Both the position numbers and the translations under genes were made by a program. Below, in pieces: positions 23,672 to 36,480 of a stretch of 64,000 nucleotides of DNA. Within the stretch, counting starts at the first letter, position 1. The number at the start of each line of letters is the position of its first letter. The DNA is from Cucumis sativus (taxonomy: Eukaryota; Streptophyta; Magnoliopsida; Cucurbitales; Cucurbitaceae): assembly GCF_000004075.3 (NCBI RefSeq), contig NC_026656.2, positions 13,082,001 through 13,146,000 of the forward strand. Reading direction: 5' to 3'. The notes beneath the pieces are model-generated. The model made no database searches. It saw only the letters and a list, made by a program, of their open reading frames with translations, and was not told the DNA's origin.

Positions 23672-25827
23672 CACTACGAAAAAAGCAATTTTCAGAGACA
23701 AAACAAAGCTGTTGAAAGATAGTGCATCGAGAGAAACTACATCTACTAACAGATTATAGCAAGCGTCGAGAGTAAGACATAACTCTTGTACCAACGGTGT
23801 CAAGATTTAGTTGGAAAAAAATTGTAGGGGAGCTCCCGACCCGAGCATCGAGAGTTCTCGCCTAACTCTCAACATCATTAACCTGAAAAATAGGGTTTAA
23901 CTTTCAGGTCTCATTTCTTTTCACAACTTTAACCCTAATCTTTCACTCTTCATCTCCCTCACAACGCCACCGCCTTTCTCTTGCAGACCAACCCCAAACC
24001 ACTCCATCTTTTTCTTTTCGTCATTGCCATTGTTGCCACTCCCTACGTCTTCATCTCTGTCACGACCTCTTCCTCCATGGTATTGTTGTTTTTCTATTTG
24101 TTTTTTCTTTACATGTTTCATTTATACATTAATGATGAGAAAGAGGCGAAGATTGAAGCAAATTCGGTTGAGTTTTGCCAAGAAACCATAAGTTCAAGCG
24201 AGTTTCATCAAGTTCTTACATCTCATGTTTGGCGTTGCAGACCTACGTTTGGCATTGCATTTGACATTGATGGTGTGCTTCTCCGTGACAATGCTCCCAT
24301 GGGAGGCTCTCCACAAGCTCTCAGAAAGTTATATGACGATTTTCTTTTTTTTTTTGTAGCTCAACTACGTTAAAATGTTTATTTTTCTCTTCCTGATCTC
24401 TTCTAATGTCGTATCTTTGTTTTTTTCTTGGCAAGTGTATTAAGGATTCATTTTATCTTCTTGACAAATGGTAAATTTTTATATTTTACTCTCGTTTTTA
24501 GCTTGATGTGTTGGAATTAACTAGGGGTTGTTCAATGATATCATTGTTTAAATTTATGGTGTACTAATAGCTCGTTGTAGAATGACTGGTTGTTATCCAT
24601 TTATATTTTTTATTTCTATTTTGTTTGTCAAATAGTTAATTACAGCATCGTTGATCATGAAATTTTCTTTGCAATAGTGGATAGAAATGGCTTGTAAAAT
24701 GAATTCATCCTCCATTGGTTGTAGATAAGTTTTTGATCTTGTCACGATTATGATCTTTTTACCATTCTTGAAATCGTTCCTTTTTCCTTTCTTATTAAGT
24801 AAGAACACATTTTTTTTATATATATAATCAAAAGTAGCTACTTTATTTTCCTCTATTTTACATCTTTCAAGACCTCTCTTTTGTTTTCAATGGATAAGCT
24901 ATTTTGAGTTAGAAAAAATAAATGGGTAGATTCAAATGTAATTGTTAAACTTTGTAGTTATAGCTTTAATTATATTATATGTTGTTTGGATTGCATTTTC
25001 TTGTTTGTTATGTGGCCGAGATGACACCTTAGATGTTCTTTTGCTTAAGATTTAGATGATAATGTTGCTCTAAATTTTTTTTGGATTAAATTTGATCGTT
25101 TTAATTTAGACTAATTTTGGACTCGTTTTAGCAAAGATTCTAGTCTTTGGAACCGTTTAAATTTCATTTGTAGTTTTGTCTAACTTTTAGTGTAGAGTTT
25201 TCTTTGATATATTCTTAATATATATTGGTTATGCTTGCAAATTGTTATTAATTGTTACTAATGTCACAATTTAACTATATTATTGTAGGTAATTAATTTG
25301 ATGCCTTAGAAGTACCTTTGGGAGTCACAAAGCTACATGTAAATTAAACACTTATCTTGTAGTATATATGTAAACATTATTATTTACTACATCTATATCC
25401 TTGTTTAATGTAACAACAGTCTTAATGTAAATAAAACACTTCTCTATTGCTTACTTTTTTATTGTATGTGAAAACTTTTCCTTTATTTAATTATTATTGA
25501 TTTTTGTGCTCTATAAATTTTAGGTTTGGAAGATGAAAAGTTAAAAGAATAATCAAGTTAATAATGAATATTCAAAGAAAAATTAAGAATCTCATACCAT
25601 TAAACACCTCGTTGGGATTAAAATAACTTCTGACATCGGTTGATACCCCATCAGAAGTTCAAGGAATATCAACCGACATTGGAAATTCCTCTTCATGACG
25701 GAGATTTTCCAACTACACTCCCAACTGACAACATCGAAAAAGAATCTTGGATCCTTATAATTTATAGGTTTTTGGTCATTTTCCAACGATTGTAAGTGTC
25801 CGGAGATCACTTTTTCTTTTTGTAGTA
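23672..25827. mobile_element. CACTA-like non-autonomous DNA transposon carrying a gene fragment
   Basis: The left end reads CACTACGAAAAAAGCA and the right end, reverse-complemented, TACTACAAAAAGAAAA. This is an imperfect terminal inverted repeat of the CACTA type with the outer C changed to T on the right. TAT flanks both sides (23669-23671 and 25828-25830), the 3-bp target duplication size of CACTA elements. Near the left end the word CGAGAG recurs (GCATCGAGAG, GCGTCGAGAG, GCATCGAGAG at about 23724-23851), as do inverted copies of AACTCTCAA-type words. These look like subterminal repeats. No transposase is visible. A HAD-type exon fragment sits inside (24241-24331). Confidence 0.5.
24241..24331 (+). 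pseudogene. HAD-superfamily hydrolase (CECR5-like) exon fragment
   Basis: After an acceptor-like GTTGCAG, the frame reads PTFGIAFDIDGVLL and then GGSPQALRKLYDD. This is the start of the HAD domain of the CECR5-like hydrolases, including motif I (DxD, here DID). No further exon of the enzyme (motifs II-IV) is visible downstream, so this is a single exon fragment, probably captured by the surrounding CACTA-like element. Upstream coding-looking sequence (24130-24240) may be fused from another source. Confidence 0.6.
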
Positions 25828-28435
25828 TATCTTTGGATCCCTTATCATTTAGATTTTTTTTTTCGGCCGCTGGTGTTTGAAATTCCTTAGAGCATATATA
25901 GACACATTTTGGTGACATGATCTAAACATACTCTATTTTGAAAAATATTTATTCCAGATTCTTTTTATTAATTACTTGGTTTGCTATTCGTGATTGTTTA
26001 CAAACATGTAATAGTATTAATTAGTTCGTAGGTTCGTGCAATTTCTAAGATTTGTGTGTTGTGCTCAAGTGAAATTCGAAAAAAGTATTTGGGCCAGGAT
26101 GCATGGGATACAAATATATCACTTGAGTGAAAATAATCGGTTGAGACGTAAGGTTTGGTGTGAAACCTTTGTGTCATAGTGCTACCAGCGTAGCTTTACA
26201 AGCGTGAAGCTTTTATTGGAAGGACTCAAGGTGTGGTTATTCTCTTCAAGACCTCTTTTGTAAGGTTTTGTCTTCTTTTGGTGTTTTAGTTTCTCTTAGT
26301 CCATTTTACCTCATTTTTCTCTACTGTTTGTCTTAACCTTATTTGATATAATATCTTATAATGAAGAATGTATGTCCCTTTGGCCTTTCCAATATTTTTC
26401 ATCATCTCAACATGCCCCTTTAAAAGATGATCCATCTATGGGTTCACCAATTTTAATCAAATCTCAATTTCATTTTTTGGATTGAATATTCATTTAGATT
26501 TTATGGATTCAAATATCATATAAATTTCATCTCAAAATCAATTGATAATAAGGGAAGTAAAATTTTTTTTACTAAAAATTGCAGTTCAATCCATCTGAAG
26601 CAAAAAGAAAAGAAAGTATATATTATTTATACATTAAATTACATTTAGGTTGATAATATTTGTAGAAAAATAAGAGAGACTTATAAATTTCCTTTTTTGG
26701 AAATACAAATTAAAAATATAGAAAAAATATTTACAATTATTTGGTACTCAATAATGTAAAACTATATATTTATAGGCTTTAAACATGAGCTTTTTAGACC
26801 TCTGTGTTTTATTGTAACATTATTTTTAAATTATTCAATTTCATAATAAGTCAATAGATTTTTAAACAATTTTGTTTCTTACTCAAATAAATTTAAAATC
26901 ATATATTCATATTTTTATATTGGTACATGTGGTAGGTTTTCTTCACCTGCCATCATTAACTATTTTTAACACATATAATATTACATTTTCAAGTTTTTTT
27001 TTAAGTGTTGAAAAATATGGTTTAATCATACCTATTTAGTCTCAGTTTTTTTTAAAAAATTAAAAATTCATGAAATAATATTATATATTTTAATTTTAAA
27101 TAATTACGTGTCATTTTAAATCAAATCTACTTTTAAGGCCTTGAGAACTAAAAAGGTATTGTTTAAAATTTAGGACTAAAAAGATAATTTTTCTCCTCTT
27201 TAATTAACTCTATAACATATTATAATATTTAATTAATAATTAAGAGTTTGAAATGATAAAGTTATATAAATTCAATTTTTTTTTAAACAAAAAATGGGTA
27301 TGTTGATTTATTATACACTTTGGATAAATAATTTCAAAATTCAAGTTAATTCAAAAATATATTTTGTAATTATTTTGGATTTTTTTTCATATGCTTTTTC
27401 ACCATTTCTTTGCAATAGTTTTCTTTTTCATTTTTTTTTCTATTAGAAACCTATGAAGTCTTGATAAAGTACAAAAGTAAAATAAAAAATGTAAATTACT
27501 TTTTAGTTTCAAAACATGCCAAGAATTTTGAAAATGTGGTAGGGAAATAAACAACAAACAAATAAATGCATAGGTGATGGCAGTATGTAAGTTTTATGTT
27601 TAAAAAACTAAATGATAATAAAAATGGATAACAGTTTTGAAAAAATTTACTTTTGTTTTTGAAATCTCAAATGATACAAGAATAAAGAAACAAATACACA
27701 ACTTTATAAGATTTTTTTTTATATCAACGACCATTAGACCAACTTATACGTACCTCGACTAATTTTATGAAATAACTTACTCGACTTTATAACAACTTTA
27801 GAAGGGTATAATGTTTAAATTTGATCTTAAAAATTGATAAACTAATCCAAAATGAAAAATTTTTAATAGAAAAAAGTTGAGAAAAATAGTTTTTTTTGAT
27901 AAACTAATCCAAAATGAAAAATTTTGGAGTTTTAAACTTTTGAGTTTTAATTAATGCATTAACTTTTCATGAATGAATTAGAAACAAATTTCAAAACTCA
28001 AAAGTAAAAATCTAACATTTTTGAATATTTAAAACTCAAACAATTCCATAACAACTCTCAGTAAATTAATCTGGAAACAACCTACAAAATCTAAACCAAA
28101 TTTCTTTTTCTTTTTTCAAAAACTCTAATGTAAAATTTGAATGGGTATGAGTGTCCAAATTTTTTTTGGGTGTCTTTCTTTGTTAGGACTTAATAACCTA
28201 TCAAATCAACACCAAAAGGTCACGTTAATATCAAAAATTTAATTAATATGTCCTTTTTAAGGGGACATGTAAATCTAATTAAAATTAAATAGAGAAATAG
28301 AGAAATAGAGAAATAGAGAAACAGAAATAATCAAATATTAACCAACCCTCCCATTAATTTGGGCAGTTGAAAGTTGAATTTTGAAAGGTTCTTTTTTTCG
28401 CATTGGCTTCATTAAATTTCCTCTGACGCTTTTGT
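25828..28435. other. AT-rich intergenic spacer
   Basis: No coding frame with family resemblance. There is a 30-base direct repeat beginning TTGATAAACTAATCC at 27834-27863 and 27896-27925, and an 8-base tandem repeat (TAGAGAAA, about five units) at 28290-28325. Confidence 0.55.
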
Positions 28436-28443
28436 TATAAATA
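28436..28443 (+). promoter_or_regulatory. TATA box of the Ole e 1/proline-rich gene
   Basis: TATAAATA lies 58 bases before the ATG at 28494, a normal plant core-promoter arrangement with a leader of about 25-30 bases. Confidence 0.6.
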
Positions 28444-28493
28444 CAACATTTTCATCTCTATTTTTCAACCATCTCTTAAATTCTCTCTTTCCC

Positions 28494-29665
28494 ATGGATC
28501 TTCTCTTCAAGTTCAAGCTCTGTTTTCTTGTCGCATCTCTTCTTTCCGCCACCACCGCGTATGGAGCAGCCATCATCTCTGGCACTGTCTTTTGTGATCA
28601 GTGTAAAGATGGCCAAATATCTTTCTTCGATTTCGATCTTCCCGTCAATGGTATGATCATTAAGTTTACGTAAACGGTTATAGTATTTTAGTGTACTTTG
28701 AAGATATTTACTAAGTAAAAAGTTTAATCGTTGCAGGAGTTAAAGTTACGTTAGCTTGTGGGGATGGAAAAGGAGGATTTTTTAATGTGAGAGACGACGT
28801 CACAAATTTTTTAGGAAGCTTTGTGATGAAAGTGGATGGAACGCCTGATCTTAGGGGTTGCACTGCGAAGGTTAGTGGAGCCGCACCGGGATCGAGGACA
28901 AACTGTACCGTACCTGGTAGCCCGCCAAGGAGTCTTAAGTTGGTGTTTAGGTTGTTGAACCTGGAAATGTATTCGCTTGTTGGTCCTTTGGTATCTCAAC
29001 CTGCTCAACCAAAGCCGTTTTGTAGTCGTCATGTTCCGGTTCCTGGGCCGAAACCACCATCTCCACCTTCTCTGCCGCCCATTCCAAAACTGCCGCCACT
29101 TCCGCCACTTCCCCAATTGCCGCCACTTCCCCAATTGCCGCCACTTCCGCCGCTTCCATCGTTTCCACCGCCGATGCGTCAGATGCCGCATATGCCGTAC
29201 TTGGAAGCTTCTTCTGCTTGCCAACATGAGTAAGTGAAGTTTACATTGGTTGTGTTAATTATATTATTGTTATATGTTCGTTAAAGAATATGGACGAAAT
29301 TTGTTTTCAGGAATTGGACAAACCCAGATTACAAATGCTATTGGAGGGCAGTGAACCCAGACACAAAGGTAGCCGTTGTTTTTGGAGTAATAGCAGCGAA
29401 GCGATACGGAACAGACCTGACCCTAGAGAAGGGACTACAAGGACGAGGGGACCCTTATAAGACCCTTTTAAGGGAAGCCATAACAGCGCTTCTTAATTCC
29501 TATAATTCCCTTCATTTCCCCTACCCTCCACTCTCTGTTGTCAAACACTTTAACTGGGCCTTATTGAGCTCTCAACGCTCCGTCCTCCTCACTGCCCTTC
29601 ACTTCAAACATGCCAACTCCGGCGGATACAGCCACGTCTCCTGTAAATTCGAGCGTTGCAAGTGA
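28494..29665 (+). CDS. Secreted Pollen Ole e 1/extensin-like proline-rich protein
   Basis: Three exons (28494-28650, 28737-29229, 29311-29665) give 334 residues. An N-terminal signal peptide (MDLLFKFKLCFLVASLLSA, cleavage probably near TAYG-AA) is followed by an Ole e 1-like domain, about residues 26-150, with the typical start ISGTVFCDQCKDG and further cysteines. A proline-rich hinge at about 175-210 repeats the unit LPPLP(Q). A C-terminal domain (about 220-334) contains CQHENW, YKCYWRAV, GRGDPYKTLL and ALLNSYN and ends in a Cys-x5-Cys tail. This architecture fits a cell-wall structural protein of the PRP group, acting outside the cell. The start codon is fixed by the signal peptide and the nearby TATA box. 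The exact orthologue is uncertain; Arabidopsis PRP4 (At4g38770) is suggested by neighbour order only. Confidence 0.85.
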
Positions 29666-31886
29666 CGGTCACCATCGTACAAAATTTACCATTTTAGTTT
29701 CCCAAGTTTTGGTTTTGAAAAATAAGTTTGTTTGGTTAGATTTTCTAGTTTCCAAGTTTTGAGAAATAAGTTTCTTTGGTAGGTAGATTCTAGAATGTGT
29801 ACTCTTGATCTCAATTTTTTATGAATAAGAGCATCCGGTTCACATATCTTTCTTGGCTTTCAGTATTTTTTATTTCTTAAATTAAACTATAGATCTTTTC
29901 TTTCTATTTTTTTTTAAAAAAATTTAAACATCATATACTTTTTAAAAATAATTAAGAAGATTATTTCGATGATCCTCTAGACCTATTCTTGAAAATTTAG
30001 GAATTAAAAACTTGATAACTATACATCTTAAAAACTAAACACACATTTTTTAAAAAATTTAGAGACTAAAAATGTATGTTTTTTCTAAAAAAAATATATG
30101 ATATTTCATTTCTGCTATTATTCATGGATTATTACTATGTAAGATCTTGATTCTCATTTCATTTGGTAAAATTTGTGGAGTTTTTTATTCAAATTTGAGC
30201 TCATCCTATACGGACAATCTATGAACGTATGGAATTATCTGATGGTAATAACTTTTCTCTCTTAGTGGATATGTTTTGTTTGAGCTGAGAAGGTTGATTT
30301 GAGTTGGGCATTTCATATGTACTGTATTGAGAAGTTACCCTTAAAAGTGGTTCCTCCAAAATACACTTTTATGTGTGCTTTCGAAATATGAAATCAACAT
30401 TATTATTTGTAGCTATTGTGAAGTTCATAATCACCTAATAAACTTATCATAAAATTATTGTTGGATAATGACTCTTTCTAAAGAGTAGCATCCTCTCATG
30501 AATCATAATTAATAAACTTGAAAAAGAGATTAAGTATATTGTAATGATCATAAATTAATCAATAAATGTATTTTTTTTCCTTCAAATTACCTTTAAAAGA
30601 TAATCATTAGGGCTCTTCTCATATGAAGCTTAAAATTAAGTTAGTTGAGTTTGTAAAGTGAATAAAATTGTCTTAAACAGATAATGTAAATTCATTCCAC
30701 TCCTATTTTCTTATGTATATATACATGGTTTTATGTTTTCTAATTTTATGTAATGTTAATCTTATAACAAATATTGCTATACGGTCTATTTGATTCATGC
30801 ATTTCTCTTTATCATTTAGAGATTGAGTTGAATTTTTAGCTTTAACTTTTAGCCCACCAACTTCACAAATTTATTTTAAATAAATGACGACCACCTCTAA
30901 TGTCCAACTCTAATGATAAACTCTAGGAACCATCTTCCAACTAGACTTTTTGGATATGCTTTGACAACCACCTCTCTCATCAAACTCAACAACCACCTCT
31001 AACAACGCCTAGTTTTGGGGCTACCTCTATTAAAAACTATCTTTTATAATCATCTTCAATGTCCAATGTCATACCAGTCTTACCTCTTTACTTGTATGCT
31101 ATTAGTTCACGGTGTTTAGTATACTATAGTCTTCTAATATAGTAGTTTATATTGAGATACTTTACTTTATATTTTAAGATTTTCTAATGGGGTTAATAAC
31201 TCGTCTTCATACAAACTTATATACATTAGTTCGATGTAGTAACAGGGTCATAAAGAAAATATAGAAAGGAAAAACAAAATTTTCTTTAGTACAACAATCG
31301 TCAGGATAGAAAATGAATAAAACTATAATTATATTATAAAAAAGTTATCTCAATTACCGCTAAACTAAGTAGTTATATATATATATATATATATATAATT
31401 AAGTTAATCTTTGGGTAAAAGTTAATAATAGAGTTTGCTATTATTAAAACATTTGAAATTTCTATTCAAACGTGTGAAAATATTTACAAGATAATATATA
31501 GTCTTATAATATATATTATAATATATATATATATATATATATATTAAGTACAAATAGGAGTGAGGATTTCAACCTCTTAGATACTTTAAAAGCAAAATAC
31601 AAAGTTTAACAATAATTTATATAATTTATCCACGTTAAATAAACAAGATCCATTGGATCACCAACCTTGCTTCCACCATAATTAATACATTAAACTAAAT
31701 TTCTTCTTCTTCTTTAGAATTTGTTTTCTGTGCAAGCAAGATTTTAAAAAATTATAATGGAAATAGATCAGTACGATGTAGTTTCAAATTCTTTAATTGA
31801 AATAAAAAGAAATTCGACGACGCCATTCAAACCCCATGAGAAAACAGAGTCACACATCATTTAGACCTACCCAGAGAAATCTCCCG
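29666..31886. other. Intergenic spacer between proline-rich gene and amidase 1
   Basis: Just after the proline-rich gene, a 50-base segment with CAAGTTTTG and AAATAAGTTT is tandemly repeated (about 29697-29790). (AT)n tracts lie at 31374-31397 and 31520-31544. No other gene is seen. No clear TATA box precedes amidase 1. Confidence 0.5.
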
Positions 31887-33191
31887 ATGAAGGAATTTCA
31901 ACTATCTCTACCCGCGGTAATCTCGCTGTTGATCGCCGTCGGAATCAGCGCAGTCAGTCAAATCAATGGACATAATTTCACGTTTGAAGAAGCAACAATC
32001 GAGGAGATCCAGAGAGCTTTTGCCGATGAAAGGCTCACATCGAGAATGTTAGTCGATTTCTATTTAAAACAAATCGAAGCTCTAAATCCGGTGCTTAGGA
32101 GCGTGGTGGAGGTGAATCCGGAGGCTAGGGATGACGCGGACAGGGCGGACCGGCGGCGGAGAGAGGGGAATGTGAAACGGTTGTCGCTTGGAGGACTCGA
32201 CGGCGTGCCGGTGCTGGTGAAGGACACTATTGCGACGAAAGATAGGATGAACACGACGGCTGGATCGTACGCATTGGTGGGATCGGTGGTGGCTCGGGAC
32301 GCCGGCGTGGTTGAGAAGCTGAGGAAAGCTGGGGCGGTGATTTTGGGGAAAGCGAGTCTCACTGAGTGGTACTCGTTTCGGTCCTTGGGTCACGTGCCCA
32401 ATGGGTGGTGCGCACGTTCCGGTCAAGGAGTGGTGAGTTCTTTCAAACAAAAGTAAATAAATAAATGTAATTGGTTTCGTTTTAGTTCCTAAATAATTTT
32501 AATTTTTTAACTAAGTTATAACAAAATTTTGGATTCTATAATAGTGGTTATGACTGTCATCAATATTGATAGAAATTAAAATTTTTGTAAATTTTATAAA
32601 TTTTGTAATATGTTGTAAACATTTTGTCAAATTTGCTATTTTTTATAATTTTTTAAAAAAAATCCATTTTAATAATTTAAATAAATAAATTGTAATAATA
32701 TTTTTTGAAAAATTGTAAAAGCCACTATGATGTCACAGTAGTTATATCTAATTGCACTCTAAATATTGTATAAATGTTAAATTAGACCCTCAAACTTATA
32801 ATAATTATAGAAATTGGATTTCCATGTAATGGATTTAGAGATTCAAATGTATTCAACTGTTACCGTTTTTACTGTTATATAAGTTTTGATGGTCTAATTT
32901 TAGTACATGTATAATTTTTTTACTTAATTTTTACCGTTGAAAATTTGAAGGGTATATATTGCCAACGACTGTCCATCTTGTTTTTACAATTTGCACAATT
33001 TTTTTTGTCAATAAATATATTAAATGTCCATTGATGATAATCATATAGTTTTCTTGTTTTCACCTACTTTTTTTTTTAAATCTTTGTTCAAGTAATCCAA
33101 TAAAATATTTTCATGTAGTAGTTATTTTTAAAAACAAATTATTATTTTAAAATATTTAACAAACGAATGTTAATAAAACCTAAAATTTTAC

Positions 33192-33233
<42 letters not shown>

Positions 33234-35358
33234 CTATTTAATCATTTAAGCTATTTTTTCTTTATTTATTATTATTATTTTGTGGGTAAGGAAAGAAACG
33301 AATAGATTGAAGCGTAGGTGTACTTAATCATGACTCAAATTCTAATACAAGCTGGTGTTCGTGAAACGATGTAGAATCCTTATTTGGCTTCTGGTGAGAC
33401 CTGCGGGTCGAGCAGTGGCTCAGCCATTTCTGTTGCTGCTAACATGGTAACCGTCTCACTCGGTACAGAAACTCATGGCTCCATTCTCTGCCCCTCCGAT
33501 CGGAACTCCGTTGTAGGATTCAAACCGACAGTTGGCCTCACTACCCGAGCTGGAGTCATTCCCATCATGTCTCACCACGACACCGTCGGGTAAGTCCATA
33601 CTTAGTCAGAAATGTTCACGAACAAGAGAAAAATCTTAATATTTGAAATTGCATATCTATAGGCCTATAACGAGGACAGTGTCGGATGCAGTTTATGTGC
33701 TTGATGCCATTGTTGGTTATGATCCAAGAGATGCTGAAGTCACAAGGCAAGGCTCCAAGTTTATACCACAAGGTGGATATAAACAATTTCTAAATCCCAA
33801 TGGATCAAAAGGGAAAAGAATTGGAGTTGTTAGAACCCCATTTGCTGATAAGTTCCCTTCAATGCAAGTTTTTGAGAATCATCTTCATACCTTAAGGTAA
33901 ACAATCTTTGAAAATTAGTTTATGTATAATGGTTTTCATCGTTCATGAGTAAATGTTTGAATTCAATACAAGTTTCAAAAAGCTACCTTTGTTTCTTTTT
34001 TTTAGTTTTCAAAACTTTGGTTGAGTTTAAAACCGTTCCTAAAAGTTTATAATGAAACAAATAAATCAAGATGTAGATGTAGCGTGTATAAGCTTAAAAT
34101 TAAATAGAGTTGTAACAAGGTGTAATTATTTTATTTTATTAAATTTTGTAGGGAAAAAGGTGGTGTTATAGTGGACGATCTTGAAATTGCTGATATAGAT
34201 ACAATATTGAGCTCCAAAAGGAGTGGTGAACTAACAGTTATGTTGGCTGATTTCAAGCTTTTGCTAAATGATTATTTGAAAGAGCTCATAAGTTCCCCAG
34301 TCAGATCACTTGCAGATATTATTGCCTTCAACAACAACCACCCTCAATTGGTGAGAACTTTCTCAATTCTTTTTCAAATATTCACAATCACTCCCAAGTG
34401 GTTTTTTTCCGAACAAAAACAAAGTTACTTTCTCCCTCTACTGATTTATGAATGTTGCTAACTCACTTTAGATTTCTTTGTTTCAAAAAAAGAAAAAAAC
34501 TAAGTTTTCCTGTCAAATTGCTGGTGTATTACTTAATTTCCCTCTACTTGCTTTGCTCATGGATGTAGCTAACACATTCTTATTGAAATTCATAAATTCA
34601 TCAATCTTCCTTGTTTACATGTTGTTCACTTCCTTTGTTTTTTTAATTTTATAACAGATTTCTTTATTATCTTTTTTAGGATGAGTCAAGTTTTGAAATT
34701 TAGTAAAAAAGTCTTTTTTTTAATTAGAAAAGAAAAAAGATAATTCAAGTGTTTTGTTAGGAAAGGTGAAGGCTCTATTTAGATTTGAAAAAAAAAAAAG
34801 ATAACTCAATTGTTTTGTTAGGAATGATGAAAGGTCTATTTAGATTGATTTTTCAAATGCATAAACTCAAAAACCATAACAAATGAGTTGAAAGACTAAG
34901 AGGGGTTATCAAAGAGCTTAAATACAGTTTGACGTAATGATTTAGTTCTCTTTTGTTCTCTCATGCAGGAGAAAATCAAAGAATACGGACAATCAACTTT
35001 CATTCAATCAGAGAAAACAAATGGGTTAGGGGAGAAAGAAAAGAAGGCAATCGAAACGATGGCAAATCTATCGCGAAATGGATTCGAGAAGTTAATGAAA
35101 GAAAATGAGTTGGATGTAATCGTCACACCGGGTTCTGGCTGCATTTCCGTTCTGGCGATCGGAGGATACCCTGGAATTACTGTCCCAGCAGGATATGACA
35201 AAGACGATGGTATGCCATTTGGGATCTGTTTTGGAGGCTTGAAGGGCACAGAGCCAAAGCTTATTGAGATTGCTTATGCTTTTGAGCAAGCCACTATGAT
35301 GCGAAGGCCTCCATTTTCAAATTCAATAGATTATCAAGTTTCACACAGCAACATTTGA
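31887..35358 (+). CDS. Amidase-signature family hydrolase, amidase 1
   Basis: Five exons (31887-32432, 33375-33589, 33663-33896, 34152-34350, 34969-35358) give 527 residues, the usual length of the plant 'probable amidase At4g34880' group. These are Ser-cisSer-Lys hydrolases that cleave carboxamides; the natural substrate is unknown. K112 in GVPVLVKD, the serine-rich loop CGSSSGSA (about 192-199) and S218 in GTETHGS are the catalytic elements. The residue before the nucleophile's glycine is His216, where amidases 2 and 3 have Asp. The N-terminus from 31887 looks like a signal peptide or anchor (MKEFQLSLPAVISLLIAVGI). An in-frame ATG at 31836 would add 17 polar residues before it, so I prefer 31887. 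Intron positions and phases match amidases 2 and 3. Confidence 0.88.
33196..33229. repeat. (AT)17 microsatellite in amidase 1 intron 1
   Basis: Alternating A and T over 34 bases shortly before exon 2. Confidence 0.9.
34730..34850. repeat. Tandem duplication in amidase 1 intron 4
   Basis: Two copies of about 60 bases share AAAAGATAA(T/C)TCAA, TGTTTTGTTAGGAA and CTATTTAGATT, with several substitutions. It looks intronic and neutral. Confidence 0.7.
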
Positions 35359-36387
35359 GGATCTTTTTAGTTTGTTTTGAGAGAGGTTTGAATGCAAAAA
35401 AATACTACGAGTGTATCTAATGATGTATCTCTATTTAATATATCTTTTTCTTGTTTTTTTGATTGAAGGAGATACATACTTATAAGTATAGCTTAGATAA
35501 CACTCTAAACTTATAAAATTTTGAGAATTGTGAAGTTCTATAGTGCAAGTAGTTGATAAAATATAAAATTAATATTTTTTAGCCGTGAAATCCATAAATT
35601 CTTTAGGCCAAATAAGAAGTTGAGTTCCTAACTTCATACTTCTAAAATCTTTTGGTCAAATACACCTAAAATGTTTTGAAACTATTTTTTTAGTGCAAAA
35701 TTAGATAATTTCTCAATATGTCATAGTTTTGGACTATTTCAATTAGTTTCTTTCTTCCCTGTATTTGTTAAATTATTTATTTAGTTTAAGAAATTAAAAA
35801 GATGTCTAATAAATATTTTAACTTCTACCGTATATGTCTCTAATACATTTTAAATAACTTAACCGTTATAGTTAAAATGTTGAAATATAGTGATCTCATG
35901 CATAAAAAATTTCATTAAAATATTTACAAACCGTAGATGGTATAGACTAGATTAATACTTATAAACTTAAAATTCATGAACTAAATCTTAGCTCATTATA
36001 AAATTCATCAACAATAATGATAATTCATGGAAATTTAGACATCCAAGGTATTTTTTATTCTTTGTTTGTAGAGAAAATTCAACCTCAAGCCTCAAAAAAA
36101 AAAAAATTGCTAAATAAAATATTGGTGGGTTATAATTTTTTTTTTTTCTAAAGGGAATATTTTGATTAATTGATAATTCTCAAATAACAGTTTAAAAACT
36201 ATTCGACCTTATCTCGATTTCAAATGTTTGGTTATTTCAAGTATAGCTGAAAATTTCGTCCAAACACACTTGATCACATCACTGCTTAAATTAATGATTA
36301 AAGTATCAATCTACCGACAACAGACTCTTTCTAAGCATTAAAATATTCTTCATTCCAAAAAAGATGTTTCCTTTAACGAGTGGAGCA
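35359..36387. other. Spacer between amidase 1 and amidase 2
   Basis: AT-rich sequence without open frames of note. Probably amidase 1's 3' UTR followed by amidase 2's upstream region. Confidence 0.5.
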
Positions 36388-36394
36388 TATAAAA
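36388..36394 (+). promoter_or_regulatory. TATA box of amidase 2
   Basis: TATAAAA follows GAGTGGAGCA and lies 87 bases before the second in-frame ATG (36481). The equivalent place before amidase 3 has lost this motif. Confidence 0.55.
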
Positions 36395-36480
36395 TTTGAC
36401 GAATACGTTGTTGAAAGGACCTATCCGATTCCTAGTTGACTGACCAAAGAAAAAAAAGCTGGTTCATCACCTGTGCTCCT

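Noticed and set aside
28811-29227. Long minus-strand and +1 frames across the proline-rich gene
   Set aside because: They are produced by the compositional bias of the CCGCCACTTCC-type repeats; the spliced + frame has signal peptide and domains.
31836-31886. Upstream in-frame ATG of amidase 1
   Set aside because: It would put 17 polar/basic residues before an evident signal peptide; kept only as an alternative start.
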